NCBI GenBank assembly: GCA_002354635.1
Contig: DELZ01000005.1
Coordinates: forward strand, 720,368-784,367
Reading direction: 5' to 3'
DNA: 64,000 bases
Origin: Sphingomonadales bacterium UBA2683
GTDB taxonomy: Bacteria; Pseudomonadota; Alphaproteobacteria; Sphingomonadales; Sphingomonadaceae
Under the pieces are notes generated by a model. The model saw only the letters and a list, made by a program, of their open reading frames with translations. It searched no databases and was not told the origin of the DNA. The translations under genes were made by a program, and so were the position numbers. Below, one piece after another: positions 1 to 8,205 of this stretch. The first letter of the stretch is position 1, and every line of letters begins with the position of its first letter.

Positions 1-708
1 GGCTATCCCGGCACGGATTCCGCCCGTCCTGCTCTATCCGTTTGCGGTCCCCTGACGCGTTCGGCCGATGATCTGGCAACACTGCTCGACATCACGCTTG
101 ACCATCCGCTGGCGCGTCGCAATGTGCCGCTCAACGGGGCGCGCTATTTGCTGATTGACGAGCAGCCGATGGTCGGCTGTGCGAGCGCCTATCGCGCAGA
201 ACTCGATCGGGTTGCGGGGCAGATCGAGGATGCGGGCGGGCAGGTTGAACGGCGCTGCGCGCTGATTCCGGATCTGGAGGCAGCCCATGAAAGCTATCTC
301 AAGATGCTCAATATCGCGATGGCGGGCGGCCTGCCTGCGCCCGATGGAACGCAGGCCACCGTCCGCGACTGGTTTGACCTTTGCGATATTCAGGCGCGGG
401 TTTACCGTCAATGGCGCGATATATTCGGCGCATTCGATTTTGTTCTGGCCCCGGTCAGCGCCACACCCGCCTTTCCGCATCATGCCGGACAGATTTTCCA
501 GGACAATATTGCTATTGACGGTGTTGATTTGTCCGCCGCGCCGCAGCTCGCATGGGCCGGTATCGCGACTTTTCCGGGCCTGCCCTCGACCGTGCTGCCC
601 ATCGGCACTGTCGACGACATGCCGGTCGGGATGCAGGTGATCGGTGACAGGTTCCAGGACTTTCAAACAATTGATGGTGCGCGGCAGATAGCGGCGCTAT
701 TGATCTGA
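1..708 (+). CDS. Amidase signature family enzyme, C-terminal part
   Basis: The frame is open from the window edge, so only the last 235 or so residues are present. The fragment begins near the conserved GPLTRSADDLATLLDI stretch (a GPxxRSxxDL motif typical of the amidase signature family, downstream of the Ser-Ser-Lys triad), which is followed by the usual C-terminal ending with LPSTVLPIG and MPVGMQVIGDRFQD. These enzymes hydrolyse amide bonds of varied small substrates in the cytoplasm. The catalytic residues lie upstream of the window, so substrate and activity cannot be judged. The gene stops 22 bases before the PepSY gene on the same strand. Confidence 0.88.
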   Translation, partial: GYPGTDSARPALSVCGPLTRSADDLATLLDITLDHPLARRNVPLNGARYLLIDEQPMVGCASAYRAELDRVAGQIEDAGGQVERRCALIPDLEAAHESYLKMLNIAMAGGLPAPDGTQATVRDWFDLCDIQARVYRQWRDIFGAFDFVLAPVSATPAFPHHAGQIFQDNIAIDGVDLSAAPQLAWAGIATFPGLPSTVLPIGTVDDMPVGMQVIGDRFQDFQTIDGARQIAALLI

Positions 709-730
709 CCGTTTTCGGAGGAGGGTCGGG

Positions 731-1417
731 GTGGCTATCAAACATTATAAACTCATGCGCTGGCATGTCTGGCTGGGCTGGCTGATCGGAGTGCCGATCA
801 TCCTGTGGACTGCAAGTGGGCTGTTGATGGTGGCGCAGCCGATCGAGACGGTGCGCGGCAATCATCTGCGCAGCGAAGCGCCGGCGCTGGATGCGATCAC
901 ACCGGTTGCGCCTGTGCTTGAGGGGAAGCAGGCGAAGAGTCTCACCCTGCAGCAGAACAGTGCCGGACCCTTTTGGGTGATTGCCTATGCAGACGGCGAC
1001 AAGCAGCGCGCGGACGCGTTGACCGGCGCCCTGCTCCCCCCGGTTTCGGGGGCCGAGGCCAATGCTCTGGCGCGCGCGGCCCGGTCCGATGCAGCGGCGA
1101 TCCGGTCCGTCACCCTGTTTGCAGCGGACAGTGCTCCGATGGACCAGCGAAGTGGCCGGCCGTCGTGGCAGGTGACCTTTGATGATGACGCGCGTTTCTA
1201 TATCGATGCCGATACCGGCGAGCTGATCGCCGTCCGCACCAAATTCTGGCGGGCTTTCGATTTCATGTGGGGCCTGCATATCATGGACCTGCAGAATCGC
1301 GAGGATACCAGCCATCCGATCCTGATCGGTTCGGCCGTCATTGCCTTGCTGGGATCGATATTGGGTTTTGTCATGCTGTTCACCCGGCGCCGGCGCAAAC
1401 GCAGGGCCGCGCGTTGA
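731..1417 (+). CDS. PepSY domain membrane protein
   Basis: Encodes 228 residues from a GTG start preceded by a good GGAGGAGG ribosome site. It has an N-terminal membrane segment (about residues 15-35, GWLIGVPIILWTASGLLMVA), an exported middle portion with a PepSY-like segment (DDARFYIDADTGELIAVR), and a second membrane helix near the C-terminus followed by a run of arginines and lysines. This resembles the smaller PepSY-associated proteins that accompany iron or copper uptake and redox systems. The exact role is not known. Its stop overlaps the TTG start of the next gene, so the two are probably translationally coupled. Confidence 0.75.
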   Translation: MAIKHYKLMRWHVWLGWLIGVPIILWTASGLLMVAQPIETVRGNHLRSEAPALDAITPVAPVLEGKQAKSLTLQQNSAGPFWVIAYADGDKQRADALTGALLPPVSGAEANALARAARSDAAAIRSVTLFAADSAPMDQRSGRPSWQVTFDDDARFYIDADTGELIAVRTKFWRAFDFMWGLHIMDLQNREDTSHPILIGSAVIALLGSILGFVMLFTRRRRKRRAAR

Positions 1418-2046
1418 ACGCCGCCATTCTTTACAGCGCGCTGGGCTGGCTTGATCTGTTCGGGATTGCGGTCTTTGCCATTTCCGGAGCGCTGGTCGCC
1501 GCGCGCAACCGCCAGACGCTGGTGACCTTTGCCTTTTTCGCGCTGGTCACCGGGGTCGGCGGCGGCACGGTGCGCGACCTGCTGATCGGGGCGCCGGTCT
1601 TCTGGGTGCAGGACACGCGGGTGCCGCTGCTGTGTCTTGCCATTGCCCTGCTGGTCTGGGTCACGCCGGTCAAGTTCTGGCGGCCGGCAGCGGTCGACTG
1701 GTTCGACGCTATCGGCCTGGCGGCCTATTCGGTGTTCGGTGCGGCCAAGGCAATGCAACTGGGCATTGATCCGCTGCCGGCGGCGATCATGGGCATCATC
1801 ACCGCCAGCGTTGGCGGGGTAATCCGCGACCTGATTTCGGGAGAGCCCTCGATTATTGTCCGGCCGGAACTCTATGTGACCGCGGGTGCGCTTTCGGCCT
1901 TTGCCTTCGTTCTGCTTGCCCAAACCGGTATGCCGGGGATCATTGCCGCCCTGATCGCCTTTGTTGCCGGATTCACCCTGCGTGCGCTGGCCATCGTCAA
2001 GGGGCTGTCGTTGCCCGCTTACCGGGGAACGGAAGAAAAGGAATAG
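1414..2046 (+). CDS. TRIC / UPF0126 family membrane protein
   Basis: A 210-residue integral membrane protein with two tandem homologous halves. Each half carries the glycine-rich signature of the family, GVGGGTVRDLLIG and later SVGGVIRDLISGE. Family members form trimeric channels; the bacterial UPF0126/YicG proteins are thought to carry cations or amino acids such as glycine. I chose the TTG at 1414, which overlaps the stop of the PepSY gene and gives the usual family length; longer in-frame starts lie within the upstream gene. Its 3' end overlaps the convergent sppA gene by 28 bases. Confidence 0.82.
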   Translation: MNAAILYSALGWLDLFGIAVFAISGALVAARNRQTLVTFAFFALVTGVGGGTVRDLLIGAPVFWVQDTRVPLLCLAIALLVWVTPVKFWRPAAVDWFDAIGLAAYSVFGAAKAMQLGIDPLPAAIMGIITASVGGVIRDLISGEPSIIVRPELYVTAGALSAFAFVLLAQTGMPGIIAALIAFVAGFTLRALAIVKGLSLPAYRGTEEKE

Positions 2047-3911
2047 GCGAGCAAGCGGTCGATCCAGGCGGCAGAACCCCTGCTGTCCCGCTGTACCGAG
2101 GCAGTGGCGCCGCACTCCAGACACAGAGCCTGCACGTCCTCGCGCGCCAGCAAGCCTTGCGCGGTGACCAGAGCCCGACCGACGATCGCCTTCTGACGCT
2201 GCGCCGCCCAGCCGATGACACCGGTTACCGGTGTGCTTTCCTGGCGGACGAAGGGAATGCCGTCGAACGGGAGCCAGGAGAACCTCGATCCCGGATCAAG
2301 ATACTGTGGATGATAGTCCCCTTCCGCGAGACCCGCGCGCTTGGCCGCTTCGGCGAGCGCATCCTTGATGCCACCAAAGCCGTCGACCAGGCCCAGTTGT
2401 CTTGCGGTGCCGCCGTCCCAGACGCGACCCTGTCCGATCGTATCGACCTCTGCCGGCGTCTTGTCGCGCGCTGCCGCCACCAGCTTGACGAAGTCGCCGT
2501 AGCTGTTTTCGACCCCGGACTGCAAAATGACGTTCAGCTCTTCGCCAAAGCCGCCGACGAAATCGGGTTCGCCGGACAGGGGCGTCGTCTGCACGCCGTC
2601 GGCGGTGACACCCCATTTGGCCAGGGCCTTTTCAAAACTGGGCAGGACGGCGAATACCCCTATGGAACCGGTGATCGTATCGGGCTCGGCAAAGATGTGA
2701 TCGCCGGCCGTGGCGATCCAATAGCCGCCGCTGGCCGCGACATCGCCCATGGACACGACAATCGGCAGCTTCATTTTCCTGGCTTCGAGCAGGGCAAGGC
2801 GGATTTCCTCGCTGGCGAAGGCCGATCCTCCCGGGGAATCGATGCGGACCACCAGCGCCTTGATCTCGCCTTCATCCAGCGCCTGGTAAATCTGTTCGGC
2901 AATCCGCCCGCTGGCAGCCATGCCGGGGCCGGTTTCGCCATCCACGATTTCACCCGCGACGGTGATGACGCCGATAGGAGTACCATCGGTATCCACCGGA
3001 TGGGCCTCGACAAAATCGTCATAGTCGATGCTTTTGAAACTGTCAGGCGAGGGCGTCTCATCGGTACCGACCTGTTCCGCGGCGAAGCGGTCGAAAGCGG
3101 TTTTGTCACCCAGCCTGTCGACCAGCTTCTGCTCGATGGCGACTTTTGCCAGATCACCGCCGGCGGTTCTGGCAAAATTGGCGGGGTTGCTGGCGAAAGG
3201 CGCAATTACGGCCTGTGGCCGGGCCTTTCCGACCTCGGTCAGCCAGCTGTCCCAGAGTACGCCGTACAGCGCCTCGGACGCTTCGCGGGCGGCCGGCGAC
3301 TGGTCGGAGCGCATATATGGCTCGACCGCGCTTTTATAGGTACCGACCCTGTAAATATTGGCGGTCACACCCAGCCGGTCGATCAGGCCCTTGTAATAGA
3401 GCCGGTTACCGCCGGGCCCGGCAAAGATAATGCCGCCCATCGGGTCCAGCCAGATCTCGCTTGCATGCGCAGCGAGCTGATAGCTGTCATCGCTGTAGAA
3501 GCTGGCGAAGGCATAGATCGGCTTGCCGGCCTTTCTGACCCGGTCAAGCGCGGCGCCGACATCGGTCAGGCTGGTCTGGCCACCTCCGGCGAAGCGGCCG
3601 AGATCCAGCACGATTGCCTTGACCCGGTCGTCTTCCACGCTGGCATCAATGGCATGTAAGACGTCCCGCAGGCGATATTCGCGCGGGCTGTCGCTGGTGC
3701 CGGCCAGAAAATCCTCGAAAGTCGGCGCCGCCGGTTGCTCGACAATCACGCCGTTCAGATCGAGCAGCAAGGCGCCGTCCCGGATCGCGGCGCTGTTCGG
3801 CGCCGAAGACAACAGGGCATAGAGTGCACCAAAAAACAGCAGCATGGCGACCAGCACCATGCCATCCTTTATTGCGACCAGAAATTTCCACGCCGCGCGC
3901 GCAAACTGCAT
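2019..3911 (-). CDS. sppA: Signal peptide peptidase SppA, 67K type
   Basis: A 630-residue, inner-membrane serine protease with a single N-terminal anchor (about residues 17-36) and two tandem S49 domains. The Ser/Lys dyad of this family can be placed: Lys193 in GTYKSAVEPYMR of the first domain and Ser394 in MGDVAASGGYWIA of the second, matching the arrangement of E. coli SppA. It degrades signal peptides left after secretion and misplaced membrane proteins from the periplasmic side. It is monocistronic on the minus strand and its 3' end overlaps the convergent TRIC gene. Confidence 0.93.
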   Translation of the reverse strand: MQFARAAWKFLVAIKDGMVLVAMLLFFGALYALLSSAPNSAAIRDGALLLDLNGVIVEQPAAPTFEDFLAGTSDSPREYRLRDVLHAIDASVEDDRVKAIVLDLGRFAGGGQTSLTDVGAALDRVRKAGKPIYAFASFYSDDSYQLAAHASEIWLDPMGGIIFAGPGGNRLYYKGLIDRLGVTANIYRVGTYKSAVEPYMRSDQSPAAREASEALYGVLWDSWLTEVGKARPQAVIAPFASNPANFARTAGGDLAKVAIEQKLVDRLGDKTAFDRFAAEQVGTDETPSPDSFKSIDYDDFVEAHPVDTDGTPIGVITVAGEIVDGETGPGMAASGRIAEQIYQALDEGEIKALVVRIDSPGGSAFASEEIRLALLEARKMKLPIVVSMGDVAASGGYWIATAGDHIFAEPDTITGSIGVFAVLPSFEKALAKWGVTADGVQTTPLSGEPDFVGGFGEELNVILQSGVENSYGDFVKLVAAARDKTPAEVDTIGQGRVWDGGTARQLGLVDGFGGIKDALAEAAKRAGLAEGDYHPQYLDPGSRFSWLPFDGIPFVRQESTPVTGVIGWAAQRQKAIVGRALVTAQGLLAREDVQALCLECGATASVQRDSRGSAAWIDRLLAYSFSSVPR

Positions 3912-3968
3912 ATATCTATTCCTGTTTTGACCGGACTGACTCCTCCTATATGGGATCGGGCCGCGATA

Positions 3969-4619
3969 TTACCAGCGGATAAGACGGGGGACGACCAGCC
4001 TCCCCAAAATCGCGCTGGCCACGACCGTGGTCGTGAACCACAGTCCGATATAATAGATATCATTGAACGGGCAGTGAAGATTATAGGCCGCCGCACCCAG
4101 CGCACCCGAGGCGATGCCGACGAGCCAGCCGGCCCGTTCCGGCGATGTCGGTGCACCTTGCCGCAGCCACAGGGTCAGGCCGCTGCCGATGGCCAGTGCC
4201 GCGATGCCGCTGACGGTCAGGCATTTCAGCCCCTCCATGGGCCGAAAGGCCTCCGCCGGGGGCATGTTGATCGCGCTCATGATGGCGGCGGTCAGGGGAA
4301 ACAGCGCGGCGGTGATCAGTGCCCAGATCCAGCCACGGCTCAATTTGCCGACGCCGGGCCGTGCCATATTGACCACCGTAATTGCGGTGGCAATGCCGAG
4401 CATCAGCAGCACGCCGCTGCGCAGGAAAAACATCTCGTCGGCCATGCCGATCATCAGGTCATTGCGCACGCCGAGCATCGTCGCGACCGCAATGCCGGCG
4501 ATCAGGGTGAGACCGCCGACTATCGCCAGCCCGCGTTTCGGATTCAATGTCCGGACCGGTTCCAGTCCTTCGACCAGCCCTTCGATCAGATGATTTGCAG
4601 ATCCACTCATTTCACTCAC
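3969..4619 (-). CDS. nrsF: NrsF-type membrane anti-sigma factor (DUF1109)
   Basis: A 216-residue protein with about six predicted membrane helices, matching the DUF1109/NrsF family. In Caulobacter NrsF holds the ECF sigma factor SigF at the membrane and releases it under heavy-metal stress, using two conserved cysteines (Cys131 and Cys181). Here the only cysteines are Cys133 (EGLKCLTV) and Cys183 (NLHCPFN), with the same spacing of 50. The start overlaps the sigma factor gene by 8 bases. By homology, the expected job is metal sensing and control of the adjacent sigma factor and the bufferin operon. Confidence 0.88.
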   Translation of the reverse strand: MSEMSGSANHLIEGLVEGLEPVRTLNPKRGLAIVGGLTLIAGIAVATMLGVRNDLMIGMADEMFFLRSGVLLMLGIATAITVVNMARPGVGKLSRGWIWALITAALFPLTAAIMSAINMPPAEAFRPMEGLKCLTVSGIAALAIGSGLTLWLRQGAPTSPERAGWLVGIASGALGAAAYNLHCPFNDIYYIGLWFTTTVVASAILGRLVVPRLIRW

Positions 4620-5136
4620 TCTCGATTAGGGCGCTCATTTTCTTGAGACCCCGATGGATATTCACTTTGACCAGCGATTCCGACTGGCCGGTTTTTGCAG
4701 CGGCCTCGATTATGCTGAGGCCTTCGATCTTGACGAGGCTGATCACCTCCGCCTGTCTTTGCGGGATCATGCCGAGCAGCCGTTCGAGACTGACCTTGGC
4801 GGTGACGTCCCCGTCCTGCGGATCGGCCACCATCTCTTCGTACAGCTGGTCATGCTCGTGCCGGTAGATTTTGCGCAGGCTGTCGATCCAGCGGTAACGG
4901 CCGATGGCGGCGAGCCACGGCAGAAAAGCCCTGGAGGAATCATAGCTTGCCCGTTTGCGATGAACCGAGATCAGTGTCTCCTGCACCAGATCATCGATCG
5001 CCGCCGGGTTTATCTTGCGGGCGAAATAGCGGCGCAGCCATTTTTCGCATTCGACCAGCAGGCTGGAATAGCAGAGCTTGTCGCCGCCCTGCGCCTTGAT
5101 CATCAGCTGCCGAAAGGTTTCTTCATTGGCGATCAT
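4612..5136 (-). CDS. sigF: ECF sigma factor SigF
   Basis: A 174-residue ECF sigma factor. Region 2 contains the typical DDLVQETLISVHRKRASYD stretch (about residues 46-65), and region 4 the QAEVISLVKIEGLSIIEAA helix-turn-helix (about residues 127-150). It overlaps nrsF and lies 4 bases after doxX, so it is transcribed with the bufferin genes. Known SigF regulons (Caulobacter) respond to copper, cadmium and chromate and use GTAACC-N16-CGAA promoters. A perfect match to that promoter is present upstream of bufA, so the sigma factor likely drives its own operon. Confidence 0.9.
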   Translation of the reverse strand: MIANEETFRQLMIKAQGGDKLCYSSLLVECEKWLRRYFARKINPAAIDDLVQETLISVHRKRASYDSSRAFLPWLAAIGRYRWIDSLRKIYRHEHDQLYEEMVADPQDGDVTAKVSLERLLGMIPQRQAEVISLVKIEGLSIIEAAAKTGQSESLVKVNIHRGLKKMSALIESE

Positions 5137-5140
5137 CTAG

Positions 5141-5599
5141 TCAGCCCAGCCTGTGGCCGGTCAGCCGGTCCAGCGAGAACAGGCCCCCGCCGCGTACGAT
5201 CAGCACCAGCGCCAGCGCGACCCACAGGATATGGGTCTGCCACCAGACCGCCATTTCGGGAAAGACAAAGATCTGGATCACGATCGTCATGCCCAGTACG
5301 CCGAGCGCACCGAGCCGCGTCGCCAGACCAAACAGCAGCAGGATCGGCAGCAGATGTTCCATATAGGTCGTGACATAGGCGCCCAGATCTCCGTTGAGGA
5401 TCGGCACCTGGTTGAACGGCGCATCCGAAAACTGGTAGAAGGTCGTGTCCCTGATCGTCAGGAAACTGCCCTCCTCTACCTTGGTCCGGGCCGAGCGCCA
5501 GAAAATGCCGGCAAGGGCGACGCGGGTGAACAGGAGCGCGATTCCCTCGGGTACCGCTCCGCTCAGCCGGTCTGTCAGTTTTGCCGCTATATCTGTCAT
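5141..5599 (-). CDS. DoxX family membrane protein of the bufferin operon
   Basis: A 152-residue protein with four predicted membrane helices, of the DoxX family (motifs RVALAGIFWRSARTKVEEG near the N-terminus and YMEHLLPILLLFGLATRLGALGVLGMT in the middle). DoxX proteins are frequent last members of bufferin operons, where a redox partner role has been suggested but not proven. It sits between bufC (4-base gap) and sigF (4-base gap). There is no independent sign of its biochemical role here. Confidence 0.85.
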   Translation of the reverse strand: MTDIAAKLTDRLSGAVPEGIALLFTRVALAGIFWRSARTKVEEGSFLTIRDTTFYQFSDAPFNQVPILNGDLGAYVTTYMEHLLPILLLFGLATRLGALGVLGMTIVIQIFVFPEMAVWWQTHILWVALALVLIVRGGGLFSLDRLTGHRLG

Positions 5600-5603
5600 G
5601 TCT

Positions 5604-6359
5604 CTACCCCTCGTGTCGCATCAGCGCGCCGGCCTGGATCAGCATCATGATGTGCTCCATTGCGGTCGCTTCTTCACCCAGTTCGAGGGCTTCGCCCAAA
5701 AGGTTACCCATGGTGCCGGCACCGGGTATTTTTTCGGCAATGATCTGCGCCCCTGCGGTCAGCGGATGAAACAATATCCGGGCTTGCGGGCGGACGATCA
5801 TCAGGGCGTGCGGATCGCTCTCGCCCAGTTCGGCCAGTTGCGGCGAGAGGGGGGCGGTGAGGGTGATCAGGCGCAAGGCCGGGTGGGGGGCGAGCGGGAA
5901 GGCCAGCAGGTCCGCCTCGGCCAGGGTGGCGATATCGCCCAGGGCAAGCGGCTCGGCGTCGGCGCTGCGATAGCTTTCCAGCCACGCCCACTCGATTCGG
6001 GCCAGATCAATGGCGGCGGCGTCGCGGCACCGGTCTGTCAGGAACCGGGCAAAGTCGGCGCCAATCCCGTTGATATCGCAGGTCAATATATGATCCTGCT
6101 CGATATAGTCGCGGGACAGGGCATGGAATTGCTCGTGCCCCATATGCGCATATAGTTTCGGATAGGCCTGTTCCAGCGCCACCAGCCGGGCATGGGAAAT
6201 CGTATTGGCATGGGCCTTCAGCCCGAGCAGCGCGCGCTCGTTGCTTTCGGCGAACAGATCGGAGGGAAAATGGCCAGGCCCTTTTTGCAGGCAGGCAATG
6301 AAGCGCGTCTGGCCTTCAGCGAGCGAGGGCATGGCGCGGATCGCTTGCTTGCTGGTCAC
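5604..6359 (-). CDS. bufC: BufC-type MNIO partner protein (DUF2063)
   Basis: A 251-residue protein whose N-terminal half (LAEGQTRFIACLQKG...LARLTVLEQAYPKLYAHMG-like pattern) matches the DUF2063 family, recently named BufC/HvfC. Such proteins bind the precursor peptide leader and deliver it to the MNIO enzyme that modifies it. It starts with GTG inside the end of bufB (44-base overlap), which indicates tight coupling of the two. The C-terminal half is alpha/beta and less conserved. The function assignment comes from family and gene order. Confidence 0.85.
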   Translation of the reverse strand: MTSKQAIRAMPSLAEGQTRFIACLQKGPGHFPSDLFAESNERALLGLKAHANTISHARLVALEQAYPKLYAHMGHEQFHALSRDYIEQDHILTCDINGIGADFARFLTDRCRDAAAIDLARIEWAWLESYRSADAEPLALGDIATLAEADLLAFPLAPHPALRLITLTAPLSPQLAELGESDPHALMIVRPQARILFHPLTAGAQIIAEKIPGAGTMGNLLGEALELGEEATAMEHIMMLIQAGALMRHEG

Positions 6360-7230
6360 CCAGAATATGGCCCACCTTGGCGACCTCGGCCATCAGCACA
6401 TCATAGGCGGGAATATCGCTGTCCCATTCGATCAGCGTCGGCTTCGCGCCAGCCCGTTCGACAAAGCGACGGTAGAGGCGCCAGGTGACATCGCTGACCA
6501 TCGAGCCATGATCGTCGATCAGCAGCGGGCCGCCGGCGTGCTCCTCGCGGGCGTGGCCGGCGAGATGGATCTCGCCGACGATCGCCGGGTCGATTGCGTC
6601 GATATAGGCGTCCATGTCGAGGCCGATATTGGTCGCGGTGACCTCGACATTGTTGATATCGAACAGCAGGCCGCAGCCGGCGGTCCGGCACAGGGCGTGG
6701 ATGAACTCGGGTTCGGTCATTTCATCGTCGCGGAAGCTGAGATAACGGGACGGATTCTCGATCAGGATCGAGCGTTGCAGCCGATCCTGTGCCCTGCCGA
6801 TTTCGCCGGCAAGATGGTCGAGCGCTTCATATGTATAGGGAACGGGGAGCAGATCGGGGTAGCGGTCATGGGCGTTGCCGCTCCAGCTGAGATGATCGGA
6901 GACCATTGCCGGCCGGTATCGTTCGCAGAGCGCGGCCAGCTGGTCCAGGTCGGCGGCATTGAGGCCCCCGGCGCTGCCCAGCGACAGGCCGACGCTGTGA
7001 AAGCTCAAGGGGTAAACCCCGGCGATGGCAGTGAGCCAGCGGTGTGCCGGACCGCCATCGCCGAAGTAATTCTGTGGATGCACCTCCACCCAGGATGGGC
7101 GTTTCGCCTGTGCGGTATCGTCCAGCACATTTTGATAATGCACCGACTTGAGACCTATGCCACCCGAGGGAGGGAGGGAGCGCGGCACAGTCACCACCGG
7201 CGAAACACAAGGATCAGAATTTGCGGCCAT
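6316..7230 (-). CDS. bufB: BufB-type multinuclear non-heme iron oxidase (MNIO, DUF692)
   Basis: A 304-residue TIM-barrel protein of the DUF692/MNIO family. Recognisable blocks are GIGLKSVHYQNVL near the N-terminus, EVHPQNYFG, FHSVGLSLGSA, MVSDHLSWSG and LFDINNVEVTATN, which carry the His/Asp/Glu/Asn ligands of the multinuclear iron centre. Family members such as MbnB and Caulobacter BufB convert cysteines of a precursor peptide to thiooxazole or related rings. The preceding gene encodes a cysteine-containing bufferin precursor, its likely substrate. It overlaps bufC and is 18 bases from bufA. Confidence 0.9.
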   Translation of the reverse strand: MAANSDPCVSPVVTVPRSLPPSGGIGLKSVHYQNVLDDTAQAKRPSWVEVHPQNYFGDGGPAHRWLTAIAGVYPLSFHSVGLSLGSAGGLNAADLDQLAALCERYRPAMVSDHLSWSGNAHDRYPDLLPVPYTYEALDHLAGEIGRAQDRLQRSILIENPSRYLSFRDDEMTEPEFIHALCRTAGCGLLFDINNVEVTATNIGLDMDAYIDAIDPAIVGEIHLAGHAREEHAGGPLLIDDHGSMVSDVTWRLYRRFVERAGAKPTLIEWDSDIPAYDVLMAEVAKVGHILGDQQASDPRHALAR

Positions 7231-7248
7231 CCACGGAATTTAGCGCTA

Positions 7249-7542
7249 TCAGCTCTTTTTGGGAACCGGTTTCGCATTGCCGTTATGCGCGGTCAGCGTT
7301 CCGCCCATTTTGGCGCATTCGCCCTTGGCGACATATTTCCAGGCATTGCCCTGATAATTGACGGTCGAGGTTCCGGCACAGCTGGTGCCGGGACCGGCGG
7401 CGCAGTCATTCTTGCCGGCCAGCGCGACGCCAAAGCATTTTTCCTTGGCACCTGCCGCCTCTGCAGCAGTGGCCGACAGGGACAGGGTAGCCGCTGCGGT
7501 CAGGGCAGCGGCAGCAGCGGTTGTTTTGATAAAGGCAGACAT
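7249..7542 (-). CDS. bufA: Bufferin precursor BufA (DUF2282), exported copper-binding RiPP
   Basis: A 97-residue protein with an alanine-rich Sec signal peptide (about residues 1-30) and a short mature part with four cysteines: Cys36, Cys47, Cys55 and Cys76. The motif EKCFGVALAGKNDCAAGPGTSC is the bufferin signature when split around its two halves (EKC and NDCA...SC). Bufferins of this family are modified by MNIO enzymes at cysteine residues and bind copper in the periplasm. First gene of the buf-doxX-sigF-nrsF operon; a SigF-type promoter lies 63-88 bases upstream of the start. Confidence 0.9.
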   Translation of the reverse strand: MSAFIKTTAAAAALTAAATLSLSATAAEAAGAKEKCFGVALAGKNDCAAGPGTSCAGTSTVNYQGNAWKYVAKGECAKMGGTLTAHNGNAKPVPKKS

Positions 7543-7604
7543 TATATTTCCTCTCTGGAACGGGGGGACTGGGTCGAACCCGTCCTTGCGGGCTCGGAAA
7601 TATA

Positions 7605-7630
7605 TTCGCCGGGTGCGATGGCCCGGTTAC
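7605..7630 (-). promoter_or_regulatory. SigF-type promoter of the bufferin operon
   Basis: Read on the minus strand, GTAACC (7630-7625) and CGAA (7608-7605) are separated by exactly 16 bases. This equals the GTAACC-N16-CGAA pattern reported for SigF promoters of Caulobacter. It lies 63 bases upstream of the bufA start, leaving room for a 5' leader of about 50 bases. The sigma factor gene is in the same operon, so this points to positive autoregulation. Confidence 0.85.
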
Positions 7631-7761
7631 ACAGCCGCTCCGGAGCAATACGGATTGCCGACGAATTGATTCGCAATGCCTTGGAAATCCAACAAAAATT
7701 GAATGAAATATTTTCTGCTGTTTCCCTTGACGGCGGACGAATAGCCACTACATGGACTTCG

Positions 7762-7788
7762 TTAGCACTCGAAAGGAGAGAGTGCTAA
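7762..7788. promoter_or_regulatory. CIRCE operator (HrcA binding site) of groESL
   Basis: A perfect inverted repeat TTAGCACTC-N9-GAGTGCTAA, identical to the CIRCE consensus. HrcA binds it to repress chaperonin genes until heat shock. It lies 80 bases upstream of the groES start, in the 325-base gap between the divergent bufA and groES genes. The gap otherwise holds only the SigF promoter and some AT-rich sequence. Confidence 0.97.
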
Positions 7789-7867
7789 TTCACACAGATT
7801 CTACTTTCCCGACCGGCGGCGACCCGCTGCCCCGGGGAGTGTTGGATTGGACAAGAAAGGGAAATCT

Positions 7868-8158
7868 ATGAAATTTCGTCCATTGCATGACCGTGTACTG
7901 GTGCGCCGCGTTGAAGCGGATGCCAAGACCGCAGGCGGTATCATCATTCCGGATAGTGCGCAGGAAAAGCCGTCCGAAGGCAAGGTTGTCGCTGTCGGTA
8001 ACGGCCTGAAAGACGACAATGGCAAGGCCACGCCGCTCGACGTCAAAAAAGGCGACAAGATTCTGTTCGGCAAATGGTCCGGCACGGAAGTCACCGTTGA
8101 CGGCGAAGAGCTCATCATCATGAAGGAAAGCGATATTCTCGGTATTCTCGAGAAATAG
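7868..8158 (+). CDS. groES: Co-chaperonin GroES
   Basis: A 96-residue GroES with the usual start MKFRPLHDRVLVRRVEADAK, the mobile loop EADAKTAGGIIIPDSAQEKP (in two parts), and the C-terminal EELIIMKESDILGIL. It caps the GroEL folding chamber. I chose the ATG at 7868, preceded by AAGAAAGGG; an in-frame upstream start would add seven unrelated residues. It is cotranscribed with groEL (47-base gap) from the CIRCE-controlled promoter. Confidence 0.97.
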   Translation: MKFRPLHDRVLVRRVEADAKTAGGIIIPDSAQEKPSEGKVVAVGNGLKDDNGKATPLDVKKGDKILFGKWSGTEVTVDGEELIIMKESDILGILEK

Positions 8159-8205
8159 GCGCCTGTCCCATCATCATTTCAATCATTTAAGCAGAGGAAA
8201 ATATC

